Assembly (NCBI GenBank): GCA_025463925.1
Contig: JAODBK010000079.1
Span: 29,703 to 93,702, forward strand
DNA length: 64,000 nt
Direction: 5' to 3'
Source of the DNA: Acidimicrobiales bacterium
GTDB taxonomy: Bacteria; Actinomycetota; Acidimicrobiia; Acidimicrobiales; AC-14
A program made the translations under genes and the position numbers. The notes beneath the pieces were generated by a model. That model worked only from the letters and a program-made list of their open reading frames with translations, had not been told where the DNA came from and made no database searches. Positions 42,393 through 52,100 of the stretch are shown in pieces (the first letter of the stretch is position 1; each line of letters starts with the position of its first letter).

Positions 42393-43786
42393 TGGCCGAC
42401 ATCACCATGCCGCAACTCGGCGAGACCGTGACCGAGGGAACCATCACCAAGTGGTTCAAGCAGGTCGGCGACCAGGTCAAGGAGGACGAGGTGCTGTTCG
42501 AGGTGTCGACCGACAAGGTCGACTCCGAGGTGCCGTCGCCGGCGGCCGGCTTCCTCGCCGAGATCCTCGTCCAGGAGGGCGACACCGTCGACGTCGGCAC
42601 CAAGCTCGCCGTCATCACGTCCGACGCGCCGTCGGGCGGCAACGGCCAGGCGGCGACCGCGGAACCGTCGCCCGACGCGCAGCCGGAGCCGGAGCCGGAG
42701 GAAGCGGAGGCGCAACAGGAGGACCGGGCCGAGGCGACACCGGCGCCGGAACCCGCCGCGCCGGAACCCGCCGCGCCGGAGGCGGCGGGCGACGGTGGTG
42801 GTGACGCCGGGGGCAAGGTGCTGTCGCCGGTCGTGCGCAAGCTGCTCGCCGAGCACGCGCTCGACCCGGCGCAGATCCCGGGCACCGGCCAAGGGGGCCG
42901 CATCACCCGCGCCGACGTGCTGGCCTTCATCGACAAGGGCGCCACGCCGGGCCAGCCGGCGGCCCGAGCGCAACCGGCAGCCCAGCCGGCAGCCCAACCG
43001 GCAGCCCAGCCGGCGACCCAGCCGCAGCCCGCCCCGACACGGGTGGCGGCGGCCGCATCGGTCGCGGCGACCGGCGACGACGAGGTCATCCCGTTCTCCA
43101 ACATCCGCCGCCGGACCGCCGAGCACATGATCCGCTCGCAGGCCACGTCGGCCCACGTCCTCACCGCCGCCGAGGTCGACTTCGAGAACGTCGACAAGGT
43201 CCGCCGCGCCGCCAAGGACGAGTTCAAGGCCAAGGAAGGGTTCAGCCTCACCTACCTGCCGTTCGTCGGTCGGGCCGTCATCGATGCGCTGGCCGAGTTC
43301 CCCAAGCTGAACGCGTCGGTTGGTGAGGACCAGCTGATCGTCCACCGCCGGATCCACCTCGGCATCGCGGTCGACCTCAACTTCGACGGCCTGCTCGTGC
43401 CGGTCATCCACGACGCGCAGGACAAGCGCCTGCGGGCGATCGCGCGCGAGGTCAGCGACCTGGCGGCGCGCGCCCGGTCGAAGAAGCTCGGTGTGGACGA
43501 CCTGGCCAACGGCACGTTCACGATCACCAACCCAGGACCGTTCGGCACGTTCATCACCGCCCCGGTGATCAACCAGCCGCAAGTCGCGATTCTGTCGACC
43601 GACGGCGTGAAGAAGCGGCCGGTCGTCGTCGAGCTGCCGGACGGTTCCGACAGCATCGCCATCCATCCCGTCGGCATGCTCGCGCTGAGCTTCGACCATC
43701 GCGCCAACGACGGGGCGTACGCGTCGGCGTTCCTCGCGAAGACCAAGGAAATCCTCGAGACGCGCGACTGGGCCGAGGAGCTCTGA
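42392..43786 (+). CDS. sucB: 2-oxo acid dehydrogenase E2, dihydrolipoyl acyltransferase
   Basis: 464 residues: one lipoyl domain (MADITMPQLGETVTEGTITKW, lipoyl-Lys in VSTDKVDSEV), an acidic Pro/Glu linker, a peripheral-subunit-binding domain (LSPVVRKLLAEHALDPAQIPGTG), a second linker built of PAAQ repeats, and the catalytic core ending with SFDHRANDGAYA (H-x3-D-G). In actinobacteria one such E2 (DlaT/SucB) is shared by the pyruvate and 2-oxoglutarate complexes; the acyl specificity is not clear from sequence. It lies directly before the gene that makes its lipoyl cofactor. Confidence 0.92.
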   Translation: MADITMPQLGETVTEGTITKWFKQVGDQVKEDEVLFEVSTDKVDSEVPSPAAGFLAEILVQEGDTVDVGTKLAVITSDAPSGGNGQAATAEPSPDAQPEPEPEEAEAQQEDRAEATPAPEPAAPEPAAPEAAGDGGGDAGGKVLSPVVRKLLAEHALDPAQIPGTGQGGRITRADVLAFIDKGATPGQPAARAQPAAQPAAQPAAQPATQPQPAPTRVAAAASVAATGDDEVIPFSNIRRRTAEHMIRSQATSAHVLTAAEVDFENVDKVRRAAKDEFKAKEGFSLTYLPFVGRAVIDALAEFPKLNASVGEDQLIVHRRIHLGIAVDLNFDGLLVPVIHDAQDKRLRAIAREVSDLAARARSKKLGVDDLANGTFTITNPGPFGTFITAPVINQPQVAILSTDGVKKRPVVVELPDGSDSIAIHPVGMLALSFDHRANDGAYASAFLAKTKEILETRDWAEEL

Positions 43787-43793
43787 CCCCGGC

Positions 43794-45335
43794 TTGACCT
43801 TGCGGGTCCGCTGGCTCGGGCGGGCGCACTACCGCGACGCCCACGCGCTGCAGCACGCGCTGGTCGACTCGGGCGAGGACTACCTCCTGTTGCTCGAGCA
43901 CCCGCACGTCTACACGCTCGGCGTGCGAGCGTCGCTCGACCACGTGCTCGTCCCGCCGGCGTCGGTCGGCGCCGAGCTCGTGAAGACCGATCGCGGCGGC
44001 GACGTGACCTACCACGGGCCCGGCCAGCTGGTCGGCTACCCGATCGTCGACGTGCCGATGGGGCCGGCGGCGATCCCCGCGCACGTTCACGCGGTGGAGC
44101 AGGTGGTCATCGACGCGCTGGCCGACGTCGGCCTTCCGGGCGCGACCCGCAAGTCCGACTACCCGGGCGTCTGGATCGCCGACCGCAAGATCGCGGCCAT
44201 CGGCGTGCGGGTGACGCGCGGCCGGTCGATGCACGGCTTCGCGCTGAACGTCGACCCGGACATGACGATGTTCGACCACATCGTCCCTTGCGGCATCCGC
44301 GAGTTCGCGGTGACGTCGCTCGCGGCCGAGGGCGTGGCCGTCTCGATCGCCGACGTCGTCGACGCGGTCGTCGGCCGCGCCGGCGCGCGGTGGGGCCCCG
44401 AAGTGGATCGGGCGGACGTGTCGTCGGCGCGTGTGCCGCCGATCGAGGGGCTGGCTCTCGGCGAGCGCAAGCCCGAGTGGGTGCGGGTGAAGGCGCGGAT
44501 GGGCCCGGAGTACCGCGGGCTCCAGCGGACCATGCGCTCGCACGAGCTGGTGACGGTGTGCGAGGAAGCCGGCTGCCCGAACATCTTCGAGTGCTGGCAG
44601 CAGGGCACGGCCACCTTCATGATCAACGGCGACCGGTGCACCCGGGCGTGCGGGTTCTGCCTGGTCGACACCCGGCTGCCGAGCGGCCCCCCCGACCCCG
44701 GCGAGCCGGCCCGGGTGGCCGACGCGGTCGCGTCGATGGGCCTGGCGCACGCGGTGGTGACCGCGGTGGCGCGCGACGACCTGCCCGACGGCGGCGCGTC
44801 GCAGTTCGCCGACGTCGTGCGGGCGGTGCGCCAGCGGCTGCCCGGCTGTCGTCTCGAGCTGCTGATCCCGGACTGCAAGGGCGACGCCGCCGCGCTGGCC
44901 ACGATCTTCGACGCCCGGCCCGACGTGCTGAACCACAACCTCGAGACGGTGGCCCGGCTGCAGCGGCTGGTGCGGCCGTCGGCGTCGTACACGCGCAGCC
45001 TGGCAGTGCTGGCCCGGGCCAAGCAGGCCGGGTTGACGACCAAGTCGGGTGTGATGGTCGGCCTCGGCGAGTCGGCCGACGAGGTCGGGCAGGCACTGGC
45101 CGACTTGCGGGCGGTCGGCGTCGACATCGTCACCGTCGGCCAGTACCTGCGGCCGTCGGCCGAGCACCTGCCGGTGGCGCGATGGTGGACGCCCGACGAG
45201 TTCGCGGCGCTGCGGGCATCCGCGGAAGCGATGGGCTTCGCCCACGTCGAGGCCTCGCCGCTGACCCGGTCGAGCTACCACGCCCGCGCCGCCGCCGAGT
45301 CCGCCGCGACCGCGACGCTCGCCGTCTCGTCCTGA
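43794..45335 (+). CDS. Fused LipB-LipA: octanoyltransferase + lipoyl synthase
   Basis: 513 residues in one uninterrupted frame. Residues 1 to about 205 are LipB: EHPHVYTLG, RGGDVTYHGPGQLVGYP, catalytic Lys in DRKIAAIGVR (about 131) and Cys in IVPCGI (about 165). After a linker, residues about 225-513 are LipA: CEEAGCPNIFEC (auxiliary cluster, about 256-267), CTRACGFC (radical-SAM cluster, about 282-289) and the C-terminal RSSYHA serine ligand. The protein would transfer octanoate from ACP to E2 and insert the two sulfurs. The start is TTG 43794, 8 bp after E2; TTG 43800 is possible. In most bacteria these are two genes. Confidence 0.9.
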   Translation: MTLRVRWLGRAHYRDAHALQHALVDSGEDYLLLLEHPHVYTLGVRASLDHVLVPPASVGAELVKTDRGGDVTYHGPGQLVGYPIVDVPMGPAAIPAHVHAVEQVVIDALADVGLPGATRKSDYPGVWIADRKIAAIGVRVTRGRSMHGFALNVDPDMTMFDHIVPCGIREFAVTSLAAEGVAVSIADVVDAVVGRAGARWGPEVDRADVSSARVPPIEGLALGERKPEWVRVKARMGPEYRGLQRTMRSHELVTVCEEAGCPNIFECWQQGTATFMINGDRCTRACGFCLVDTRLPSGPPDPGEPARVADAVASMGLAHAVVTAVARDDLPDGGASQFADVVRAVRQRLPGCRLELLIPDCKGDAAALATIFDARPDVLNHNLETVARLQRLVRPSASYTRSLAVLARAKQAGLTTKSGVMVGLGESADEVGQALADLRAVGVDIVTVGQYLRPSAEHLPVARWWTPDEFAALRASAEAMGFAHVEASPLTRSSYHARAAAESAATATLAVSS

Positions 45336-45342
45336 CGCGTTC

Positions 45343-45383
45343 TGCCTCCCTGCACCGGCCCTCCAGGCCGGTCTCGGGAGGCA
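45343..45383. terminator. Hairpin repeat, copy 1, after lipBA
   Basis: TGCCTCCC/GGGAGGCA (8 bp) and, inside a 3x3 internal loop, ACCGGCC/GGCCGGT (7 bp) around CTCCA. It is followed by AAAACC. Nearly the same structure and text occurs at 61462-61508. Its place after a stop codon suggests a terminator. Confidence 0.65.
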
Positions 45384-45394
45384 AAACCCTGCTT

Positions 45395-45400
45395 TAGGCT
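45395..45400 (+). promoter_or_regulatory. -10 box for the 45407 SDR gene (leaderless)
   Basis: TAGGCT ends 6 nt before the ATG at 45407. Confidence 0.5.
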
Positions 45401-45406
45401 GCGCCC

Positions 45407-46243
45407 ATGGCTCGATCAGTGCTCATCACCGGCTGCAGCAGTGGCTTCGGGCTCGACGCGTCCGTCGCGCTCGCGCAGAAGGGGTGGCAGGTCTTCCCGA
45501 CCATGCGCAACCTCGACAAGCGCGAGCGGCTCGACAAGGCGCTGGCCGGCGCCGGCGTGGCCGACCGGGCCACGGTGCTGCAACTCGACGTGGACGACGC
45601 CGCGTCGATCACGGCCGCGCTCGATCGCGCCGGCCGGCTCGATGCCGTGGTCAACAACGCCGGCATCAGTCTCGGCGGGGCCTTCGAGGACGTCGACGAG
45701 GCCGACGTGCGACGCGTGATGGAGACCAACTTCTTCGGCGTGCTGGCGCTCACCCGCGCGGTCCTGCCGGGCATGCGGGCGCAACGGTCGGGCCACATCG
45801 TCGTCGTGTCGAGCAACTCGGCGTTCGACGGCGCGCCCGGCATGTCCGCCTACACCGCCTCGAAGTGGGCGGTCGAGGGCTGGGCCGAGTGCCTGGCCTA
45901 CGAGGTGACGAAGTTCGGGATCCACGTCGTTCTGGTCGAGCCGGGGTCGTACGCCACCGACATCTGGGACAGCTCGCCGCGCATCATGCCGGCCGACGGG
46001 CCCTACGCCGAGATGGGGGCGATCGTGGAGCCAGCGGTCGACAAGCAGGTCATCCGCAGGGCGCGTGATCCGCGCGAGGTGGCGGACGTGATCGTGAAGG
46101 CCCTCGAGTCGTCCAAGCCGAAGCTCCGCTGGCCGGTGGGGCCCGACGCCAGGATCGGTCACGCGACCCACGGCATCATGCCGTTCGGCGTGCGCAAGGC
46201 GATCGTCGAGCGGGTCCTCGGCCTTCACCGATGGAAGCCGTGA
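45407..46243 (+). CDS. SDR family oxidoreductase
   Basis: 278 residues. Cofactor motif TGCSSGFGLDA at the N-terminus, VVNNAGISLGG, catalytic Ser in HIVVVSSNSAFDG and YTASKWAVEG (Tyr and Lys), then EPGSYATDIWD. The C-terminal FGVRKAIVERVLGLHRWKP is longer than in minimal SDRs, as in retinol/steroid-dehydrogenase-like members. Substrate unknown. The following M24 peptidase gene overlaps its end. Confidence 0.85.
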   Translation: MARSVLITGCSSGFGLDASVALAQKGWQVFPTMRNLDKRERLDKALAGAGVADRATVLQLDVDDAASITAALDRAGRLDAVVNNAGISLGGAFEDVDEADVRRVMETNFFGVLALTRAVLPGMRAQRSGHIVVVSSNSAFDGAPGMSAYTASKWAVEGWAECLAYEVTKFGIHVVLVEPGSYATDIWDSSPRIMPADGPYAEMGAIVEPAVDKQVIRRARDPREVADVIVKALESSKPKLRWPVGPDARIGHATHGIMPFGVRKAIVERVLGLHRWKP

Positions 46244-47361
46244 CCGACCCATCGGTCGGTGACGCGCTGGCGGCGCGCGCGGCGCGGGTGCGCGACGCGA
46301 TGCAACAGGTTGGTGTCGACGCGTTGCTGCTGTCGCTCGGCGCCGACCTGCCGTGGCTCACCGGCTACACCGCGATGCCGCTCGAGCGGCTGACGATGCT
46401 GGTGCTGCCGGCCGACGGCGACGCCACGCTGGTCGTGCCCGGACTCGAGGCACCGCGCGTCGCCGAGCACCCAGGCCTCTTCTCGGTGTTGCCGTGGGCC
46501 GAGACCGACGACCCCGTGGCCATCGTCGCCGGACTGGTCGGGCGGCGCGTCACGCTCGGGATCTCCGACCGGTGCTGGGCCACGTTCCTGCTGCAACTGC
46601 AGGCGCGATTGCCGGAGGCGTCGTGGCTCGCGGCGTCCACGGTCACGTCGCCGATCCGCGCCGTGAAGGACGCGGCCGAGATCGCGGCGCTGCGGCGGGC
46701 CGGAGCGGCCGCCGATCGGGTCGCGGCCCAACTGGTGGCGGGCGAGATCCCGCTCATCGGCCGGACCGAGGCCGAGGTGTCGGCGGACATCGGGCGCCGG
46801 CTGCGGGCCGAGGGCCACGACAAGGTGAACTTCGCCATCGTCGGCAGCGGCCCGAACTCGGCCAGCCCGCATCACGAGGCCGGCAGGCGCGTCATCGGCG
46901 CCGGCGAGTCGGTGGTGTGCGACTTCGGCGGGACGATGGCCGGGTACTGCTCCGACATCACCCGCACGGTGTGGACGGGGGGCGCCGGCCCGGCGTCGCA
47001 GTTCCGCGATCTCTACGCGGTGCTGCAGGCCGCGCAGGCGGCGGCGGTCGACGGCGCCACGGTCGGGACCCCGTGCGAGGACGTCGACGGCATCGCCCGG
47101 CGGATCATCTCCGACGGCGGGTACGGCGACGCCTTCATCCACCGCACCGGCCACGGCATCGGGCTCGAGGAGCACGAGGACCCGTACCTCGTCGGCGGAA
47201 ACTGCACCGCGCTGGTGCCCGGCCACGCGTTCTCCATCGAGCCCGGCATCTACCTGGCCGGCGAGTACGGCGCCCGCATCGAGGACATCGTCGTCGCCGC
47301 CGACGCCGGGCCCGACGCCCTCAACGCCGTCGACCACGACCTGGCGGTGGTCGACGCCTGA
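46231..47361 (+). CDS. M24 family metallopeptidase (Xaa-Pro aminopeptidase-like)
   Basis: 376 residues. An N-terminal creatinase-like domain (to about 140) is followed by the pita-bread catalytic domain with all five metal ligands: Asp in VCDFGG, Asp in YCSDITRTV, His in HRTGHGIGLEEHE, Glu in FSIEPGIY and Glu in ARIEDIVV. It removes N-terminal residues next to proline or acts on dipeptides. ATG 46231 lies inside the SDR gene; GTG 46240, which overlaps its stop as GTGA, is equally likely. Confidence 0.88.
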   Translation: MEAVTDPSVGDALAARAARVRDAMQQVGVDALLLSLGADLPWLTGYTAMPLERLTMLVLPADGDATLVVPGLEAPRVAEHPGLFSVLPWAETDDPVAIVAGLVGRRVTLGISDRCWATFLLQLQARLPEASWLAASTVTSPIRAVKDAAEIAALRRAGAAADRVAAQLVAGEIPLIGRTEAEVSADIGRRLRAEGHDKVNFAIVGSGPNSASPHHEAGRRVIGAGESVVCDFGGTMAGYCSDITRTVWTGGAGPASQFRDLYAVLQAAQAAAVDGATVGTPCEDVDGIARRIISDGGYGDAFIHRTGHGIGLEEHEDPYLVGGNCTALVPGHAFSIEPGIYLAGEYGARIEDIVVAADAGPDALNAVDHDLAVVDA

Positions 47362-48086
47362 TGGACCTCGGCATCCGCGGCCGGACCGCGCTGGTCACCG
47401 CGGCGTCGAAGGGGCTCGGCCTCGGCAGCGCCGTCGCGCTGGCCGAAGAGGGCGCCAACGTCGTGATCTGCGGGCGTGGCAAGGACGCGCTGCGCGACGC
47501 CGAGGCGCGGATACGTGGCGTCGGAGGCGAGGTGCTGGCCGTCGTCGCCGACGTCACCGAGCCGGCGGCACCAGCCGCGCTCGTGGCACAAACAGTGGAG
47601 CGCTTCGGCGCGCTGGAGATCCTCGTGGCCAACGCCGGAGGACCGCCGCCGGGTCGCGCCCTCGACGTCACCGACGAGCAGCTCGCGGCCGCGCTCAACG
47701 ACAACCTGCTCACCAGCATCCGCCTGGTGCGTGAGGCCGTCCCGCACATGCGCACCGCCGGATGGGGCCGCATCTGCGCCATCACGTCGTTCGGCATCAA
47801 GCAGCCGATCCCCGGGCTGGCGCTCTCGAACGTGGCCCGCACCGCGCTGTGGGCCTGGGCCAAGACCGCGGCCGCCGACCTGGCGCCCGACAACATCACG
47901 CTGAACCTCACCGCCCCCGGCCACCACGACACCGAGCGCATGCGCAAGCTCGGCGCCACCGACGGGCCGATGGGCGACCCGGACGACTTCGGCAAGGTGG
48001 TCGCCTTCCTCTGCTCCGAGCCGGCCAACTTCGTGAACGGCGTGGCGTTGCCGATCGACGGTGGCGCCACGATGTCGCTCTCGTAG
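47361..48086 (+). CDS. SDR family protein with atypical active site
   Basis: 241 residues. The cofactor motif is TAASKGLGLG and NAGGPPPGR is present, but the segment where Y-x3-K is expected reads ITSFGIKQPIPGLALSNVARTALWAWAK: the catalytic Tyr is replaced by Leu and the usual Lys position differs. This text is typical of a defined SDR subgroup annotated as 3-oxoacyl-ACP-reductase-like, so it is probably a natural variant rather than damage. The catalytic mechanism is unclear. The start overlaps the peptidase stop (TGATG). Confidence 0.82.
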   Translation: MDLGIRGRTALVTAASKGLGLGSAVALAEEGANVVICGRGKDALRDAEARIRGVGGEVLAVVADVTEPAAPAALVAQTVERFGALEILVANAGGPPPGRALDVTDEQLAAALNDNLLTSIRLVREAVPHMRTAGWGRICAITSFGIKQPIPGLALSNVARTALWAWAKTAAADLAPDNITLNLTAPGHHDTERMRKLGATDGPMGDPDDFGKVVAFLCSEPANFVNGVALPIDGGATMSLS

Positions 48087-48141
48087 ATCAGCACACGCGA
48101 CTGAGTGTTCCGGAAGGGGCCGGTCTAGCCTCTCGGCCGCT

Positions 48142-48999
48142 TTGATCAGGCTCGACGCCGCCACCGTGCTGTTGCAGTGGGCCACCGGTGGCCTGCTGTT
48201 CCTCTGGGTCACGAGCCGCCGGCGCGAGGTCGGGATCGGGTACGGCTGGCTGCTGCGCGGCGTGTACGGCGCGATGGCCGTCGGCGCCGCGGCTGCCGGT
48301 GGGTTGGTGCGGGCCGACGCGATGCGCGACGTCTGCGCGCTGCTCACCGGCCTGGCGGCGTTCGGCGCGTTGGGAGTGTCGGTCGTGCGCCGGCGGGCCG
48401 GGGTCGCCGGGGAGCGGGCCCGCGAGCAGCGCCGCCGCGACCGCGTGCTGGCGATGACCGGCGGCATCGAGCGGGGCGACGGCGCACCGGATGCGACCGT
48501 CGCCGAGTTCCCGCCGTGGCTCGATCTCGTCGCGCCGGCGATCGGCGTGGTCGGGCTCGTCGCGGCGGCGCTCGCCGACGGCGGCCCCCACCCGCTGGCC
48601 GTCGCCCGCACGCTGGTGGGCGCAGGGTTCCTCGGCGCGGTGAGCGATGCCATGCTGCTCGGCCACTGGTACCTGGTGCAGCCCGGCCTGGGCCGGGCGC
48701 CGCTGCACGAGCTCGTGAACTGGGTCGCGGCGATGTGGCCATTGGAGGTCGCGGTCCTGTTGTGGCCCACCGGCATGTGGCAGGTGCTCGACGGCACCGT
48801 CGACGACAAGTGGCAGGGCACGCTCGGGTGGTTCTGGCTGGCGTGCGCGGTGACGACGATCGCGCTGGCGTTCGTCACCAAGGCTGCACTGCGCGAACGG
48901 GCCTATTCGGCCGTCATGGCCGCAACCGGACTCCTGTACCTCGCCATCCTCACTGCGTTCGGGACGGATTTGGTCGCGCGAGCCGTGCTGGCTCGTTGA
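48142..48999 (+). CDS. Polytopic membrane protein of unknown function
   Basis: 285 residues from TTG 48142, with about eight hydrophobic segments (ATVLLQWATGGLLFLWV, VYGAMAVGAAAAGGLV, LDLVAPAIGVVGLVAAALA, TLVGAGFLGAVSDAMLLGHWYLVQP and more). A polar cytoplasmic loop rich in Arg (AGERAREQRRRDRVL) lies near residue 110. GHWYLVQPGLGRAPLHEL is a recognisable conserved block in actinobacterial membrane proteins of unknown role. TAGCCT 10 nt upstream of the TTG suggests a very short leader. Confidence 0.65.
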   Translation: MIRLDAATVLLQWATGGLLFLWVTSRRREVGIGYGWLLRGVYGAMAVGAAAAGGLVRADAMRDVCALLTGLAAFGALGVSVVRRRAGVAGERAREQRRRDRVLAMTGGIERGDGAPDATVAEFPPWLDLVAPAIGVVGLVAAALADGGPHPLAVARTLVGAGFLGAVSDAMLLGHWYLVQPGLGRAPLHELVNWVAAMWPLEVAVLLWPTGMWQVLDGTVDDKWQGTLGWFWLACAVTTIALAFVTKAALRERAYSAVMAATGLLYLAILTAFGTDLVARAVLAR

Positions 49000-49084
49000 A
49001 CAGCAGGAGAGCGATATCCTGACGTCGAACTCGTAGGTCGAACGATCCAGCGCCCGCTGCCCTTGCACGCAACTGGGACGCAGC

Positions 49085-49111
49085 ACAGAGGCCCCCACTG
49101 GGGGCCTCTGT
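49085..49111. terminator. Bidirectional terminator hairpin between convergent genes
   Basis: ACAGAGGCCCCC pairs perfectly with GGGGGCCTCTGT (12 bp, 3-nt loop). It lies 6 bp after the metH stop on one side and 86 bp after the membrane-protein stop on the other. Confidence 0.65.
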
Positions 49112-49116
49112 CGCGA

Positions 49117-52100
49117 CTATGCGACGAAGTACTTGGCTCTCGGGTGGTGGGCGATGATGGCCGAGGTGGTCTGCTCGGGCTGGTACTGCCAGCCGGTCTC
49201 CTCGCCGACGACGATGCCGAGCCGGTCGGAACCGAGCAGCTCGGCGACCTTGGCGTTGTCCTCCAGGTCGGGGCACGCCGGATAGCCCCACGAGTAGCGG
49301 CCGCCGCGGTACTGCTGCCGGAAGAGCCCGGTCAGCGTCGGCCCGTCCTCAGCGGCGAAGCCCCACTCCTCGCGGATGCGGTGGTGCCACAACTCGGCCA
49401 GCCCCTCGGCCATCTCGACGCCGAGCCCGTGCAGCAGCAGGTACTCCTGGTACTTGTCGTCGGCGAACAGGGCCGCCGCGGCCTCGCTGATCGCGCCGCC
49501 CATGGTGACGATGTGGAACGCCGCGTAGTCCGGCTCGCCCGACGCGACCGGCCGGAAGAAGTCGGCGATGCAGAGGAACGGCGCCTTCCGCTGGCGGGGG
49601 AACGGGAAGCGCATCCACTCGGCGGTGCGGGTCTCGTCCTTCCAGATGACGACGTCACCGCCGTCGCCGTTGGCGGCGAAGAACCCGTAGACCACCTGCG
49701 GGACCAGGACGCCCGACGCCTTGGCCTTGTCGAGCTCGGCCCGGAGCGTCGGCCGGATGCGCGCCTTGAACTCGTCGTCGGTCTCGCCACCCTCGGGCCG
49801 GAACTGCCACTGGTTGCGGAACAGCGCGGTCTCGTTGAGGTAGCCGGCGATGTCGTCGACCGAGATCCCCTTCACCACGCGGCTGCCGAGGAACGGTGGC
49901 ACGAACACCGTGTTGTCGGTCTCAACCTCGGGTGACCGCGCCGGCACGTCCGCCGGATCGGTGGCCGCGGCCGCGGCGGCGTCGCGCGCCGACTTCCGCT
50001 CCGGCAACGACCGGCCGGTCAGCTCGCGGCCGAACGCGGGATCGCTGTCGAGGCCGGCGCCCCGCTTGAGCTCCATCAGCCGGTCCATCGTCCGCAAGCC
50101 CTCGAAGGCGTCGCGGCCGTAGAACACGCGGCCGTCGTACACCTCGCGGAGGTCGCGCTCGACGTATGAGCGGGTGAGCGCGGCGCCGCCGAGGATCACC
50201 GGCGTGCCCGACAGGCCGCGCTGGTTCAGCTCCTCGAGGTTCTCCCGCATGATGAGGGTGCTCTTCACCAGCAGGCCGCTCATGCCGAGCGCGTCGGCGT
50301 CGACCTCGTCGGCCTTGGCCAGCATCTCGGTGATCGGCACCTTGATGCCGAGGTTGTGCACCTCGTAGCCGTTGTTGGTGAGGATGATGTCGACCAGGTT
50401 CTTGCCGATGTCGTGCACGTCGCCCTTCACGGTGGCGAGCACGACGATGCCCTTCGACGTCTGGCCCTCGACCCGCTCCATGTGCGGCTCGAGGTACGCC
50501 ACCGCCGACTTCATGCACTCGGCCGACTGCAGCACGAACGGCAGTTGCATCTCGCCGGCGCCGAACAGGTCGCCGACGACCTTCATGCCGGCCAGCAGGG
50601 TGTCGTTGACGATCGCCAGCGCCGGCGTCGTCGACAGCGCCTCGTCGAGGTCGGCCTCGAGACCGTCACGGTCACCGTCGATGATGCGCGTCTTCAGCCG
50701 CTCCTCGACCGGCCAGCCGCTGCGGTCCTCCTTGGTGGTCACCTCGGTGGCGCTGACGCCCTCGAACATCGACAGCAGCGTCTGCAACGGGTCGTACCCC
50801 TCGCGGCGGCGGTCGTAGACGAGGTCGAGGCAGACGTTGCGCTGGTCCTCGGGGATGCGGTTCAACGGGATGATGCGCGCCGCGTGCACGATGGCGGCGT
50901 CGAGCCCGGCTTCCACGCACTCGTGCAGGAACACCGAGTTGAGGACGTGGCGGGCCGCCGGCGTGAGCCCGAAGCTCACGTTCGACAGGCCGAGGATCGT
51001 CGACACCCCGGGCAGCTCGGCCTTGATGCGCCTGATGCCCTCGATCGTCTCGATGCCGTCGCGGCGGCCCTCTTCCATGCCGGTGGACAGCGGCAAGGCC
51101 AGCGCGTCGAACAGCAGATCGGTCGGGTCGAGGCCGTACCGGTCGACGGCGAGGTCGTGGATGGCCTTGGCGGCGCGGAGCTTCCAATCGGCGGTGCGGG
51201 CCTGGCCCTCCTCGTCGATGCACGTGCACACCACTGCGGCGCCGTACTCCTTGGCCAGCGAGAGGAAGCGGTCGAGCCGGGTGCCCGGCGCGTCGCCGTC
51301 CTCGAGGTTGACCGAGTTGAGGATCGGCTTGCCACCGATCCACTGCAGCGCCGCTTCGATGACCGGCGGCTCGGTGGAGTCGACCATGAGCGGAATGGCG
51401 ACCTGCGTTGCGAACCGCGACGCCACCTCCTCCATGTCGGCCACGCCGTCTTCGCCGGTGTAGTCGACGCAGACGTCGAGGACGTGAGCGCCCTCCTTCA
51501 CCTGGTCGCGCGCCATCGCGAGGCAGGTGTCCCAGTCGTCGGCCAGCATCGCGTCGCGGAACTTCTTCGACCCGTTGGCGTTGGTGCGCTCGCCGACGAC
51601 GAGGAACGACGTGTCCTGCTTGTACGGCACCGCGCTGTAGAGCGACGCCACGCCGGGCTCGACGACCGGCTCGCGCCGCCCCGGCGTCAGGCCGCGCACC
51701 TTCTCGACGACGGCGCGGATGTGCTCGGGCGTCGTGCCGCAGCAACCGCCGACGATGCTGACGCCCAGCTCGGTGACGAACCGGGCGTGATGCTCGGCCA
51801 GCGCGTCGGGCGTGAGGTCGTAGTGCATCCTGCCCTCGACCACCGACGGCAGCCCGGCGTTGGGCAGGCAGCTGATCGGGAACGGCGAGTGCTGGCTGAG
51901 ATGGCGGAGATGCTCGCCCATCTCCTGCGGGCCGGTCGCGCAGTTGAGCCCGAAGACGTCGGGCCGCAGCGCGCCGAGCGCGACGAGCGCGGCGCCGATC
52001 TCGGTGCCCGGCAGCATGCGCCCGGTGAGCTCGAGCGTCACCTGCAGCTGGATCGGCACCTCGCGGCCGACCGCCGCCATGGCCCGCCGGCACGCGATCA

